DNA of 64,000 nucleotides from an uncultured Massilia sp. (GTDB taxonomy: Bacteria > Pseudomonadota > Gammaproteobacteria > Burkholderiales > Burkholderiaceae): assembly GCA_946481275.1 (NCBI GenBank), contig CAMLMV010000013.1, positions 79,328 through 143,327 of the forward strand. The letters run 5' to 3'. Below are positions 28,413 through 38,087 of the stretch, in pieces. Both the position numbers and the translations under genes were made by a program. Under the pieces are notes generated by a model that was not told the DNA's origin, made no database searches, and worked only from the letters and a program-made list of their open reading frames with translations. Every line of letters starts with the position of its first letter. The first letter of the stretch is position 1.

Positions 28413-29543
28413 ATGACGATGCCCGCCACAGATCACCGCCTTATTCTCCTGATTCCTTTTCTTGCGATAACTCCCGCCATCGCTCAGCAGGCTGATCCAG
28501 GTCTTGCCGGCTGCGCGCGTGTTACCGATGCTGTTCAGCGGCTGGCTTGCTATGACCGGTTGGCCGGCGTCAAACCGGCGTCCGCATCCACGTCGGCCTC
28601 GCTACCGTTGCCATCGCCGGCGATGCAGAATGCGGATCCGGTCAACGCACGGGCGACCGCGTCGGCGGCTTCCGTTGTAGCGACTTCCACCGCGGCGGCC
28701 GATTCGCCGCCCGTTCCAGCTGCCGTCGACGCGTCGCCGGAAACGATGCGGGATTTCAGCCTGGCCGACCATTGGGAGCTGGACCAGGCGCACAAGCGCG
28801 GCGTTTTCAATTTCCGTCCGCACCAGGTGAACTACCTGATGCTGACCCGCACCGCGCATCCCAACAACGAGCCCTACCGGCCATTTCGCCGCATCGCCGA
28901 CCTGACGAGCGACCTCGCGCATTCGGAACTCGTATTTCAACTGGGTTTCAAGATGAAGCTTGTCGAAAGCGCTTTCGACAAGCCCGTCGACCTGTGGTTC
29001 GGCTATACCCAGAACAGCTTCTGGCAAGCCGGCAATCACGAGGCGTCCAGCCCCTTCCGCGAGACGAACTATCAACCCGAGCTGATGGCCGTCACTCCAC
29101 TGCATTTCAGTGTACTGGGGATGAATGCGAAGTTTCTTAACCTCGGTCTCGTGCATCAGTCGAACGGACAGACCTCGACGTTGTCGCGCAGCTGGAACCG
29201 GGTCTATGCGCAGGTCGGGCTCGAGCGGGCAGGATGGACCGTGGTGGGCCGTGTCTGGAAACGCATCAACGAAGCCGCGGCCGACGACGACAACCGCGAC
29301 ATCGTCGATTACATGGGGCGCGGCGACGTCGTCGTCACCTACCGCAGCAATGGCAACGATTACTCGGCCTTATTGCGGCGCAATTTCTCCACGGACCGAG
29401 GCGCCGTCCAGCTCAGCTGGGCGTTTCCGTTGGCAGGGCACATCAAGGGCTACGCTCATGTGTTTTCGGGGTATGGGCAGAGCCTGATCGACTATAACTA
29501 TTATCAGAACACCGTCGGGGTCGGATTGCTGGGCACGTTTTGA
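28413..29543 (+). CDS. pldA: Outer-membrane phospholipase A (OMPLA)
   Basis: A 376-residue phospholipase A1/A2. Residues 1-25 are a signal peptide ending near AIA/QQ. Residues about 55-110 form a low-complexity Ala/Ser/Pro linker. The C-terminal 12-strand barrel begins near residue 118. Catalytic His 248 and Ser 250 lie in LVHQSNGQTSTLSRSWNR, and WFGYTQNSFWQ at about 195-205 is the second family signature. It hydrolyses phospholipids that reach the outer leaflet, usually as a calcium-dependent dimer. The ATG at 28413 lacks a strong ribosome-binding site; a second in-frame ATG follows two codons later. Confidence 0.93.
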   Translation: MTMPATDHRLILLIPFLAITPAIAQQADPGLAGCARVTDAVQRLACYDRLAGVKPASASTSASLPLPSPAMQNADPVNARATASAASVVATSTAAADSPPVPAAVDASPETMRDFSLADHWELDQAHKRGVFNFRPHQVNYLMLTRTAHPNNEPYRPFRRIADLTSDLAHSELVFQLGFKMKLVESAFDKPVDLWFGYTQNSFWQAGNHEASSPFRETNYQPELMAVTPLHFSVLGMNAKFLNLGLVHQSNGQTSTLSRSWNRVYAQVGLERAGWTVVGRVWKRINEAAADDDNRDIVDYMGRGDVVVTYRSNGNDYSALLRRNFSTDRGAVQLSWAFPLAGHIKGYAHVFSGYGQSLIDYNYYQNTVGVGLLGTF

Positions 29544-29612
29544 GCGGAGAGAGGATGGCCGCTCCTGGAAGGGCTGCACTACAATGGCGGCCCGACCTCG
29601 ACCGTCCTCATC

Positions 29613-29855
29613 ATGAAACTCGCCACATTGAAGGATGGCACGCGCGATGGCCAGCTTGCCGTCGTCGCGCGTGACCTCAAGACTGCCCACATCGCGGATG
29701 GCATCGCCCCCACCCTGCAGGCCGCGCTGGACGACTGGGCCTTCATCGCGCCGCAGTTGGCCGCGCTGTACGAGGAGTTGAATGCGGGGCGTGCCCGGCG
29801 CCCGTTCGATTTCGATCCTGGATCGAGACGCTTGATGAGAATGGGGCGCATGTGA
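29613..29855 (+). pseudogene. Truncated fumarylacetoacetate hydrolase family remnant
   Basis: The 80-residue frame begins MKLATLKDGTRDGQLAVVARDL and continues through TLQAALDDWAFIAPQL to ARRPFDFDP, which matches the N-terminal domain of bacterial FAH-family proteins, normally about 330 residues long. After residue 71 the resemblance stops and the frame ends at GRM. The whole catalytic C-terminal domain is absent, and nothing further downstream continues it. It is therefore a deletion remnant exactly at the left border of the polysaccharide locus. That the truncated peptide has a function of its own is possible but unsupported. Confidence 0.75.
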
Positions 29856-30024
29856 TGGGTGCTATCGAGCAGAAGGTTAAACGGCAGGAGCAATAACGTT
29901 GACAATCTGGCGGATCAGTGCTCTGTAGACAAACTGTAACATTTGGCTAGTAGGCGGCATCGTTATGACGCGCGTTGAGCCGACCGCCTGCTCTTCGATG
30001 TGTAGCTCAAATTATGCTAAAAAG

Positions 30025-30055
30025 TTGGCATATACATAAAAATATTTGTTCTAAT
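30025..30055 (+). promoter_or_regulatory. Candidate promoter of the export operon
   Basis: TTGGCA at 30025-30030 and TCTAAT at 30050-30055 are 19 bases apart, a little wide for sigma-70, within a very AT-rich stretch. It is the best pair I see upstream of the SLBB export gene. Confidence 0.35.
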
Positions 30056-30064
30056 TCTCACAAA

Positions 30065-30081
30065 TAATCACGTAGTGATTA
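30065..30081. promoter_or_regulatory. Palindrome, possible operator
   Basis: TAATCAC (30065-30071) and GTGATTA (30075-30081) form a perfect 7-bp dyad around GTA, ten bases downstream of the candidate -10 box. Its place fits a repressor site. The MarR-like regulator encoded at 34177 is one possible ligand, but this is inference. Confidence 0.35.
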
Positions 30082-30303
30082 CATTATTAAGACAAGCTAT
30101 CTAACAAAAAGATAATTGCCGTTACTCTCAATCAGCACTTTTCATACTCGCGCCCCCTCAATGTGGCGCATATGCCTACGCCATTATATTGCATAGCACA
30201 ATTTATGGTCGTGAGTGCAACAAAAGGTTCCCAGTCGCCGTTGCGCTCAGTTAAAATATTAGATTGGTTCACAAGCATTCACGCTTTATTTCCCAAACGC
30301 CCA

Positions 30304-32643
30304 ATGTTCAAGTTCAACAAGAGTTTCGCGGCCGTGGCCATGGCCGTCGTTTCCGTTGCCGCTTCCGCGCAGGATACTAGCAAGTCTGATCTCTTCAATC
30401 AGGAGCCCGCTGCGACCTCCACGACTCCGAACCTGGGCGAGGTCGCGCCCACCGCTGAAGCACGCAAGGTCCGTATCACCAACAACCAGCTCAGCGAACT
30501 GGGTGCAGGTGTTCCGCGGCTGGCCGAAGCGCAGCGTCGCCCGAACGCGACTCAGCAGCAAAAGGGGCAGGTCCCCGCGGTCAAGGCGCCGAGCGAATTC
30601 CAGAAGTTCATTGCGGATAACACCGGCACGCTGCTTCCGATTTTTGGTTCCGAATTTTTTGACAATACCCCGTCCACATTCGCGCCGATTTCCAATGCGC
30701 CGGTACCTTCCGATTATCCGCTGGGGCCGGGGGATGAATTGATGATCCGTGGCTCGGGCACGATCGATATCGATTACCGCGCTATGATCGACCGTAACGG
30801 CATGATTGCGATCCCGACTATCGGCAGTGTGCCGCTGGCTGGCGTGAAGGCGGGCGACGCGCAGAACGTCATTCGGGCCGCCGTCGGCCGCCTGTACAAA
30901 GGCGTGACCGTCAACGTGACTTTCGGTCAGCTGCGCGCCATTACCGTGTACGTGGTGGGACAAGCGAATCGTCCGGGCACCTACACTGTGTCGAGTTTGT
31001 CGACGTTGGTAACCGCATTATTTGCCAGCGGCGGCCCGAGCGCGAATGGCAGTATGCGCCATGTGCAGGTCAAGCGTGGCGGCAAACTGGCTGCAGAACT
31101 CGACCTTTATTCGTTCATTGCCAAAGGCGACAAGTCCGCAGATATCAAGCTGCTGGATGGCGATACGATTTATATTCCTCCCGCGGGCGGTTTTGTGGCA
31201 TTGACAGGCAAGGTCAATAGCCCTGCCGTGTATGAATTGAAGGACAATGGCGAAACCATCGCATCCTTGCTTGGCTTTGCCGGTGGTCTGCCGGTTGTAG
31301 CGGACCCGCGTCGTGCCTATCTTGAACGCATCGATCCGAGCAAGAACCAGCCGCGTAGCGTGGAAGAATTCGCGCTGAACACGGCAGGCCTGCAGCGCTC
31401 GCTGAAGAATGGAGATGTGCTCAACATCACCTCCATCACTCCGGACTTCTCCAATGCCGTGATTTTGCGCGGCAATGTCGACCAGCCGGTGCGTGCGCCG
31501 TTCAAGCAGGGGATGCGCGTCAGCGACTTGATCCCGAGTCGTGAATACCTGATTACTCGCGAATCGACCAAGCGCCAGAATAACGTCGTGGCGACGGGAG
31601 ATAACGAGAAAGACACCACCGAAGACTCGACGAAGCTTGCCTCGCGTATCGGCAGCCTGATCGATCCGGTCAATTGGGATTATGCGGTCATCGAGCGGGT
31701 CAACCGGAGTGACTTGAGCGTCAAGCTGATCCCTTTCAACCTGGGGGCGGTGTTCTCCAACCCGAACGGCCCGGACAACGTTCAGCTGCAGCCCGGCGAT
31801 ACCGTTACCATCTTCTCGCAGGAAGACGTGGCGGTGCCGATGGACAAGCGTCAGGTGTTTGTCCGTATCGAAGGAGAGGTCAAGGTGCCGGGCGTGTACC
31901 AGATGACGGCTGGCGATACGCTGCAGAACTTGATTGCCAAGGCAGGCGGCCCAACCGGAAACGCTTACCTGTTCGGTACCGGCTTCTATCGTGAGGAAGT
32001 CAGGAAGGAACAGACAGCGAACCTGCAACGCGCCGCGGACCGCCTGGAGACGCAGTTGCGTAGCGAGCAAGCGCGTCAATTGGCCAATCTCCGGGGGGCG
32101 AATTCGGCGGAGGCTGCGGCTTTGAGTGCCCAGCTTGAATCTGAACGTCGTACCGCCGAAGAACGTATTGCTCGCTTCCGTAAGTTGCAGCCGACTGGCC
32201 GTATTGCTTTCGGCCTCGATCCGACGGAGCGTTCGTTCGCGCGTCTGCCTCAAGTGACACTGCAGAACGGCGACCGCCTTGTGGTGCCGTCGAGGCCGGC
32301 ATTCGTGCACGTGTTCGGCGCCGTGAACGTCGAGGCGTCACCGTTGTGGCGTCCGAATAGCCGTGTCAAGGATTACCTGAAAATGGCAGGCACGACTTCG
32401 GACGCCGATGTGGATGAAGCCTTTGTGCTGCGCGTCGACGGCACTGTGGTGTCGTCGGATTCGCAGGGTTGGTTCTTCGGCAAGATCGGCGGTCTTGAAG
32501 TTATGCCCGGGGATACGATCGTTGTGCCCGAGAAGGTGGACAAGCAGACCGCATGGAGCAAGTTCATGCAGGGTGCGCGCGAGTGGACCCAAATCCTGGC
32601 GAACTTCGGCTTGGGCGCAGCTGCCATCAAGACCTTGAAGTAA
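30304..32643 (+). CDS. Polysaccharide export protein with multiple SLBB domains (OPX-like)
   Basis: A 779-residue outer-membrane or periplasmic polysaccharide export protein. It has a signal peptide at residues 1-22 (ending ASA/QD) without a lipobox Cys, unlike Wza. The Poly_export domain is at about 136-212 (YPLGPGDELMIRGSG, IPTIGSVPLAG). Repeated SLBB domains follow at about 213-290, 297-375 and 520-575 (VRIEGEVKVPGVYQM), then a helical coiled-coil insert at about 588-655 and a last SLBB near 680-760. It is much longer than Wza (about 380). It should form the exit channel of the Wzx/Wzy pathway together with the Wzz protein encoded next. No ribosome-binding site is obvious at the ATG 30304. 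Confidence 0.92.
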   Translation: MFKFNKSFAAVAMAVVSVAASAQDTSKSDLFNQEPAATSTTPNLGEVAPTAEARKVRITNNQLSELGAGVPRLAEAQRRPNATQQQKGQVPAVKAPSEFQKFIADNTGTLLPIFGSEFFDNTPSTFAPISNAPVPSDYPLGPGDELMIRGSGTIDIDYRAMIDRNGMIAIPTIGSVPLAGVKAGDAQNVIRAAVGRLYKGVTVNVTFGQLRAITVYVVGQANRPGTYTVSSLSTLVTALFASGGPSANGSMRHVQVKRGGKLAAELDLYSFIAKGDKSADIKLLDGDTIYIPPAGGFVALTGKVNSPAVYELKDNGETIASLLGFAGGLPVVADPRRAYLERIDPSKNQPRSVEEFALNTAGLQRSLKNGDVLNITSITPDFSNAVILRGNVDQPVRAPFKQGMRVSDLIPSREYLITRESTKRQNNVVATGDNEKDTTEDSTKLASRIGSLIDPVNWDYAVIERVNRSDLSVKLIPFNLGAVFSNPNGPDNVQLQPGDTVTIFSQEDVAVPMDKRQVFVRIEGEVKVPGVYQMTAGDTLQNLIAKAGGPTGNAYLFGTGFYREEVRKEQTANLQRAADRLETQLRSEQARQLANLRGANSAEAAALSAQLESERRTAEERIARFRKLQPTGRIAFGLDPTERSFARLPQVTLQNGDRLVVPSRPAFVHVFGAVNVEASPLWRPNSRVKDYLKMAGTTSDADVDEAFVLRVDGTVVSSDSQGWFFGKIGGLEVMPGDTIVVPEKVDKQTAWSKFMQGAREWTQILANFGLGAAAIKTLK

Positions 32644-32695
32644 TTGTCAGCGCCGGTTTGGCAGATACGTGTCATTTTAGGATAAGCACAGCAGC

Positions 32696-33883
32696 ATGAA
32701 AGAAATGCATAACGCCAAGTCCAACCCGTCGGGCGGCGACGAAAAGGACGAAATGGGCCTCGTCGATCTCTTGGTCATCCTGGTTGAGAATAAGAAGATC
32801 ATTGCCGGAGTGACTATTGCAGCGGCGCTGGTCGCCGCGATTGTCAGCATGATCCTTCCGCCTTCTTACAAGGCTACTGTCATGCTTCTGCCGCCGCAGC
32901 AGGCGCAAAGCGGCGCGTCCATGCTTTTGTCCCAGCTCGGCGGCCTCGCTGGCGCAGCGGCAGGTGCGGCCGGGTTGAAGAATCCAACCGATGTGTATGT
33001 CAGCATGCTAAAGAGCCGCACGGTTGCCGAGCGCCTGATGGACCGTTTTTCACTGCTAAAGCATTACGAAATGACGTCCAAAGAGAAAACCCGGGCGCTT
33101 CTGGCGGCGAACTCGGTCATCGCGACCGGCAAGGATGGACTTATTTCGATCCAGGTCGAGGACATGGATCAAAAGCTGGTCGCACCGCTCGCCAATGGCT
33201 ATGTCGATGAGCTGGTCAAGCTCACCAGGACGCTGGCGGTGACCGAGGCGGCGCAGCGGCGTTTGTTCTTCGAGCAGGAACTCGAGCGTTCGAAGGACAA
33301 GCTCGCAAAGGCAGAGATGGCGCTCAAATCGGCAATCGAGCAGCGTGGTGTGGTCAGTGTCGACACCGAGAGCCGTGCTTTATTGGAAACAGTGGCGCGG
33401 TTACGGGCCGAAATATCGGCCAAGGAAATCGAGCGCGGCTCCATGGGGGCTTTCGTCACGACCAATCATCCGGAATACCGGCGGGTGGAAGAATCGCTTC
33501 GCAGCCTGCGTGCCGAGTTGTCTCGGCTGGAAAACGGTAGTACGCCCTCGGCCTCCCAGGGGGCGCCCGGTGGTGGTGGCGCAAATGCCGGAACTGGCGT
33601 CCAAAATATTCAGCTGCTGCGTGATGTCAAATACTACCAGATGCTTTACGAACTGCTCGCGAAGCAATACGAGGCAGCACGTCTGGACGAAGCAAAAGAT
33701 TCGTCGCTTATTCAGGTGCTGGACCCGGCGATCGAACCGGAGGGGAGGTTCAAGCCGAAGCGAACAATGTTTGTGATGGTCGCCACCCTGATGGCATTTG
33801 TCGTGGCAACCGTTGCTGTCCTGTTGTGGAAAACGATGGACCGCTGGCGCCTCTCGTCCCGCTCTTCTGCGCGGTCGGGTTAA
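32696..33883 (+). CDS. Wzz/GumC-family chain-length determinant protein
   Basis: A 395-residue polysaccharide co-polymerase. It has an N-terminal span at about residues 36-55, a periplasmic part with long coiled coil (about 175-290), and a C-terminal span at about 360-385. The Wzz signature near the first span (GLVDLLVILVENKKII and PPSYKATVMLLPP) is clear. There is no C-terminal tyrosine-kinase domain, so this is not a Wzc-type protein. It sets chain length together with the Wzy protein encoded at 48579. It starts 52 bases after the export gene and probably shares its transcript. Confidence 0.9.
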   Translation: MKEMHNAKSNPSGGDEKDEMGLVDLLVILVENKKIIAGVTIAAALVAAIVSMILPPSYKATVMLLPPQQAQSGASMLLSQLGGLAGAAAGAAGLKNPTDVYVSMLKSRTVAERLMDRFSLLKHYEMTSKEKTRALLAANSVIATGKDGLISIQVEDMDQKLVAPLANGYVDELVKLTRTLAVTEAAQRRLFFEQELERSKDKLAKAEMALKSAIEQRGVVSVDTESRALLETVARLRAEISAKEIERGSMGAFVTTNHPEYRRVEESLRSLRAELSRLENGSTPSASQGAPGGGGANAGTGVQNIQLLRDVKYYQMLYELLAKQYEAARLDEAKDSSLIQVLDPAIEPEGRFKPKRTMFVMVATLMAFVVATVAVLLWKTMDRWRLSSRSSARSG

Positions 33884-34176
33884 CTCGAGTTAAGCCGAGG
33901 TTTGACATAACACTTCTTCAAAGGCTGGCTGCAGGCGATATGAAATGCGCAGAAATCGAAGAGGGATGCGCGCCTCTCATCCCAAGGCTACGAGGCTGTT
34001 ATAAGTGATAACGCAACACTGATCGGCATGGACCCTGGTAGTAATGTGGGGTAGAATGTTCAAGTTTGTACAAAAAATCGGGTAGTTGTAATCATGACCG
34101 CACTCGTCAAATAGTGCATGGCCTTTTAGAAAATATTCAGCAGCTCGCGCCTCTCGCAGGAAGTCGGGTCACTTTT

Positions 34177-34530
34177 ATGACAAGTCGCCAGACAAAACTA
34201 CAAGAAGACACGTATTTTCGGGTGATGCGCATTTTGCAGGAAAATCCAGATTTGACCCAGCGCGAACTGGCCGAAAGGCTCGGTATCAGCGTAAGTGGAT
34301 TGAATTACTGTCTCAAGGCCTTGATGGAAAAAGGCCTAGTGAAGATGAAAAACTTTGCCTATTCCAAAAACAAATTCGGCTACGTTTATGTGCTCACGCC
34401 GAGCGGCATGACGGAAAAAGCTGCCATTACCCATCGATTTCTTCAACGGAAGATCGCAGAGTATGAAGCGCTGAAGTTGGAAATCGAGGCGCTTACGTCC
34501 GAGGTTGAAATGTCGACCGGGAAGGAATGA
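34177..34530 (+). CDS. MarR-like EPS-associated transcriptional regulator
   Basis: A 117-residue DNA-binding protein. A winged helix-turn-helix spans residues about 10-75: LTQRELAERLGISVSGLNYCLKALMEKGLV is the recognition unit, and KNKFGYVYVLTPSG forms the wing. A short coiled coil follows (residues 85-110) and may dimerise it. It matches the small MarR-like family that is found almost only inside exopolysaccharide loci. The ATG at 34177 is used; the frame extends upstream to 34066 without family character. manC begins 7 bases after its stop. It probably controls the locus it sits in; target and ligand are unknown. Confidence 0.88.
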   Translation: MTSRQTKLQEDTYFRVMRILQENPDLTQRELAERLGISVSGLNYCLKALMEKGLVKMKNFAYSKNKFGYVYVLTPSGMTEKAAITHRFLQRKIAEYEALKLEIEALTSEVEMSTGKE

Positions 34531-34537
34531 AAATAGT

Positions 34538-35986
34538 ATGATTAACGTTACGCCCGTCATTCTCTGCGGGGGATCCGGCACACGTCTTTGGCCTCTTTCT
34601 CGAGCTGGTCTTCCAAAACAGTTTCTCTGTCTTACCGGCAATGACAGTCTGTTTCAACAGGCTGTGCAGCGGCTTTCCAAGCTGGGAAGTGCACGCATCG
34701 AGATCGCCTCACCACTTATCGTTACGGGGGAGGATCATCGCTTCCTGGTTTTGGAACAGTTGCGTGAGACCGGTATCGACATGGGATATGCGCTGCTCGA
34801 GCCCCTGGGACGCAATACGGCACCGGCGCTTACCATGGCCGCGCTGGCCGCAACGGAGGGCGGAAGTGATCCAGTCCTGGTAGTTGCTCCGGCCGACCAG
34901 GCTGTAGCTGACCCTGCAGCCTTTACAACTGCAACACAGGCAGCGGTTGAGGAAGCCGCAAACGGTACGATCGTCATCCTGGGTGTGAAGCCTGATCGGG
35001 CGGAGACCGGTTACGGCTATATTCAAATCGGTGGCGGCAGTGCGAATGAGGTCGCCCGAACAGTCAAGCGGTTTGTCGAAAAGCCGAACGAGGCAACTGC
35101 AGAGGCCTATCTGGCCGAAGGTGGCTACTACTGGAACGCAGGAATGTTTGTGCTCAAGGCTTCGGTTTGGCTGACAGCTATCGAACAATTCCGTCCTGAC
35201 ATTCTTGAAGCGACTCGTGCAGCGTGGGAAAAGCGCGCTGTCGATGCTCAGTTCGTGCGTCCGAGCAAAGCTGACTTTGCAGCCATTCCGTCCGAATCTG
35301 TCGACTACGCCGCGATCGAGTTTTGTCCCGGTAGTCAATTTGCGATCAAAATGGTGGCGCTCGATGCGGGCTGGAGTGACCTGGGTGCCTGGGATGCAGT
35401 CTGGAAGGTTTTGCCCAAGGACGAAAGCGGCAACGCCCATATTGGCGACGTGCTGACGACGGATAGCCGTAATACGCTGGTTCACGCTACCAGTCGTCTG
35501 GTCGGCGTGGTAGGGGTGGAAGACATCATCGTGATTGAAACTCCCGATGCGGTACTGGTTGCCGACAAGTCCCGCAGTCAGGATGTCAAGCATATCGTGA
35601 ATGCACTCGCGCAACAGAAGCGCGAAGAACATGCCTTGCATCGTAAAGTCCACCGGCCCTGGGGCTGGTACGACAGTATCGACGAAGAAGGGCGCTTCAA
35701 AGTGAAGCGCATCCAGGTCAAGCCTAAAGCCAGCCTGAGCCTGCAAAAGCATCACCACCGTGCCGAGCACTGGATTGTAGTAAAGGGCACAGCAGAAATT
35801 ACTAACGGCGACAAAGTCATCCTTTTGACGGAAAATCAGTCCACGTACATTCCTCTCGGCGAAGTGCATCGATTAGCCAATCCTGGGGCGATCCCCCTCG
35901 AAATTATCGAAGTGCAGTCTGGCAGCTATCTCGGTGAGGATGACATCGTTCGCTATGAAGACAACTATGGAAGGAACGTACAATGA
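34538..35986 (+). CDS. manC: Mannose-1-phosphate guanylyltransferase / mannose-6-phosphate isomerase
   Basis: A 482-residue bifunctional type II enzyme. The nucleotidyltransferase domain has [13 protein letters not shown] at about residues 9-22 and [10 protein letters not shown] near 170. The C-terminal cupin (type II isomerase, about 370-470) has [32 protein letters not shown] with metal-binding His residues, and [15 protein letters not shown]. It makes GDP-mannose, the precursor of GDP-fucose formed by the next two genes. The mutase step is covered by the gene at 55889. The stop overlaps the fcl start (ATGA). Confidence 0.96.
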   Translation: MINVTPVILCGGSGTRLWPLSRAGLPKQFLCLTGNDSLFQQAVQRLSKLGSARIEIASPLIVTGEDHRFLVLEQLRETGIDMGYALLEPLGRNTAPALTMAALAATEGGSDPVLVVAPADQAVADPAAFTTATQAAVEEAANGTIVILGVKPDRAETGYGYIQIGGGSANEVARTVKRFVEKPNEATAEAYLAEGGYYWNAGMFVLKASVWLTAIEQFRPDILEATRAAWEKRAVDAQFVRPSKADFAAIPSESVDYAAIEFCPGSQFAIKMVALDAGWSDLGAWDAVWKVLPKDESGNAHIGDVLTTDSRNTLVHATSRLVGVVGVEDIIVIETPDAVLVADKSRSQDVKHIVNALAQQKREEHALHRKVHRPWGWYDSIDEEGRFKVKRIQVKPKASLSLQKHHHRAEHWIVVKGTAEITNGDKVILLTENQSTYIPLGEVHRLANPGAIPLEIIEVQSGSYLGEDDIVRYEDNYGRNVQ

Positions 35987-36951
35987 GGTCCCCGAAGATT
36001 TACGTTGCTGGACACCGAGGCATGGTCGGCTCCGCCATTGTGCGCGCCCTCCGGGCACAGGGTCACACCAATATCGTCACCCGCACTCACGCCGAGCTTG
36101 ATCTCACGGATCAGGCGGCGGTGCGGGCCTTTTTTGCGGTCGAGAAGCCGGACCAGGTCTATATGGCGGCAGCGAAGGTCGGCGGTATCCACGCCAATAA
36201 TACCTATCCGGCCGATTTCATTTACCAGAACCTCATGGTCCAGGCGAACGTCGTTGAAGCTGCTTTTCGCAACGGCGTGAGAAAACTGCTTTTCCTCGGT
36301 TCCAGCTGCATCTATCCCAAACTCGCTTCTCAACCAATGAGCGAGACGGCACTACTTACCGGTACGCTCGAGCCTACGAACGAGCCTTACGCGATAGCCA
36401 AGATTGCCGGGATCAAGCTCTGCGAAAGCTATAACCGCCAGTACGGACAGAGCCACGGTGTCGACTATCGCAGCGTGATGCCAACTAATCTCTACGGCCC
36501 GGGCGACAACTATCACCCGGAAAACTCGCACGTCATTCCAGCCCTCATCCGACGCTTCCATGAGGCGAAAGTGAACAATGCCCCATCCGTGACCATCTGG
36601 GGTACCGGCACGCCGCGCCGCGAGTTTTTGTACGTAGATGACATGGCTGCGGCGAGCATCCACGTCATGAATCTCGATCCCGAGATCTTTGCCGCCAATA
36701 CCCTGCCGATGCTCAGCCACATCAATGTGGGCTGCCAAAAAGATATCTCCATCCTTGAAGCTGCCCAGCTTATCGCGCGGACTGTGGGCTACAAAGGCGA
36801 GATCGTGACCGACCCGAGCAAGCCAGACGGGACGCCCCGTAAGCTCATGGACAGCTCGCGCCTCAACAGCCTTGGGTGGACGCCCAAGACCAGCTTGGCC
36901 GAGGGCCTCGCCGTTGCATATATGGATTTCCAGGAGTTACACAGCGCATGA
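35983..36951 (+). CDS. fcl: GDP-L-fucose synthase
   Basis: A 322-residue SDR that epimerises and reduces GDP-4-keto-6-deoxymannose to GDP-L-fucose with NADPH. It has the nucleotide motif [15 protein letters not shown] near residue 8, the catalytic Ser/Tyr/Lys in [10 protein letters not shown] and [11 protein letters not shown], and family segments [21 protein letters not shown] and [10 protein letters not shown]. The start overlaps the manC stop and the stop overlaps the gmd start, so manC-fcl-gmd are translationally coupled. fcl precedes gmd here, whereas the opposite order is common elsewhere. Confidence 0.97.
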   Translation: MRSPKIYVAGHRGMVGSAIVRALRAQGHTNIVTRTHAELDLTDQAAVRAFFAVEKPDQVYMAAAKVGGIHANNTYPADFIYQNLMVQANVVEAAFRNGVRKLLFLGSSCIYPKLASQPMSETALLTGTLEPTNEPYAIAKIAGIKLCESYNRQYGQSHGVDYRSVMPTNLYGPGDNYHPENSHVIPALIRRFHEAKVNNAPSVTIWGTGTPRREFLYVDDMAAASIHVMNLDPEIFAANTLPMLSHINVGCQKDISILEAAQLIARTVGYKGEIVTDPSKPDGTPRKLMDSSRLNSLGWTPKTSLAEGLAVAYMDFQELHSA

Positions 36952-38087
36952 CGACCACAAACACGACAAAGAATAAAGTCGCCCTCATTACGGGCATTAC
37001 GGGCCAGGATGGTTCCTATCTTGCGGAGTTTCTCCTCGAGAAGGGGTATATCGTTCACGGTATCAAGCGGCGCGGCAGCCTTTTGAATACCCAGCGTGTG
37101 GACCACATCTATCAGGATCCGCACATCACCAATGCGCGGCTGAAGCTGCATTACGGCGACCTGTCCGACACCAGCAATCTCGTGCGCATCGTCCAGGAAA
37201 CCCAGCCGGATGAAATCTACAATCTCGGGGCGATGAGCCATGTGGCGGTGAGCTTCGAGAGCCCTGAATATACGGCCGACGTGGATGCCATCGGTACGCT
37301 GCGGATTCTCGAGGCAATCCGTATCCTCGGCCTGGAGAAGAAAACCCGGTTCTACCAGGCTTCCACCAGCGAACTCTATGGACTGGTCCAGGAAATTCCG
37401 CAGAAGGAAACGACCCCATTTTATCCGCGCAGCCCCTATGCAGTGGCCAAGCTCTACGCCTACTGGATCGTCGTGAACTACCGTGAGGCCTACGGCATGT
37501 ATGCCTGCAACGGCATTCTGTTCAATCACGAGTCGCCTCGCCGCGGCGAGACTTTCGTCACCCGTAAGATCACGCGCGGCCTGGCAAACATCGCCCAGGG
37601 CCTGGAGGACTGCCTTTACCTGGGCAACCTGGATGCGCTGCGTGACTGGGGCCATGCGAAAGACTACGTGCGCATGCAATGGATGATGCTGCAGCAGGAA
37701 AAGCCCGAAGACTTCGTGATCGCGACGGGCGTGCAGTACAGCGTGCGCCAGTTCATCGATTGGAGTGCGTGTGAACTGGGCATTACGCTCCGCTTCGAAG
37801 GCCACGGTGTGGAAGAGATCGGCGTTGTCGAGAAGATCGAGGGCGACAATGCCTTGGCCTTGAAGGTAGGTCAGGTCATCGTACGTGTTGACCCGCGCTA
37901 CTTCCGCCCGACCGAGGTCGAGACGCTGTTGGGTGATCCTTCGAATGCAAAGGCAAAGCTCGGCTGGACGCCTGAGGTTACCGTACAGGAAATGTGTGCG
38001 GAAATGGTTGCGTCCGACCTCATGGCCGCGAAGCAGCATGCACTGCTCAAGGCCAATGGCTTTGACGTGAATGTGAGCGTGGAGTAA
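36948..38087 (+). CDS. gmd: GDP-mannose 4,6-dehydratase
   Basis: A 379-residue SDR that converts GDP-D-mannose to GDP-4-keto-6-deoxymannose. It has the NADP-binding motif [21 protein letters not shown] near residue 16, catalytic YxxxK in [12 protein letters not shown], and signatures [18 protein letters not shown] and [16 protein letters not shown]. The product feeds Fcl encoded just upstream. The following gene begins with a GTG directly after the stop codon, so the CDP-sugar genes appear to be on the same transcript. Confidence 0.97.
   Translation: MTTTNTTKNKVALITGITGQDGSYLAEFLLEKGYIVHGIKRRGSLLNTQRVDHIYQDPHITNARLKLHYGDLSDTSNLVRIVQETQPDEIYNLGAMSHVAVSFESPEYTADVDAIGTLRILEAIRILGLEKKTRFYQASTSELYGLVQEIPQKETTPFYPRSPYAVAKLYAYWIVVNYREAYGMYACNGILFNHESPRRGETFVTRKITRGLANIAQGLEDCLYLGNLDALRDWGHAKDYVRMQWMMLQQEKPEDFVIATGVQYSVRQFIDWSACELGITLRFEGHGVEEIGVVEKIEGDNALALKVGQVIVRVDPRYFRPTEVETLLGDPSNAKAKLGWTPEVTVQEMCAEMVASDLMAAKQHALLKANGFDVNVSVE

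Larger units (their letters stand above)
29856..30303. other. AT-rich region upstream of the polysaccharide locus
   Basis: A 448-base gap that is strikingly AT-rich between 30000 and 30300 compared with the genes around it. It should contain the promoter of the export operon and a leader of about 240 bases. A TTGACA at 29899-29904 has no good -10 partner. No gene or insertion sequence end is recognisable, though the truncated FAH gene shows that a junction lies nearby. Confidence 0.55.

Noticed and set aside
29899..29927. TTGACA as promoter of the export operon
   Set aside because: The -35 hexamer is perfect but no acceptable -10 box lies 16-18 bases downstream.
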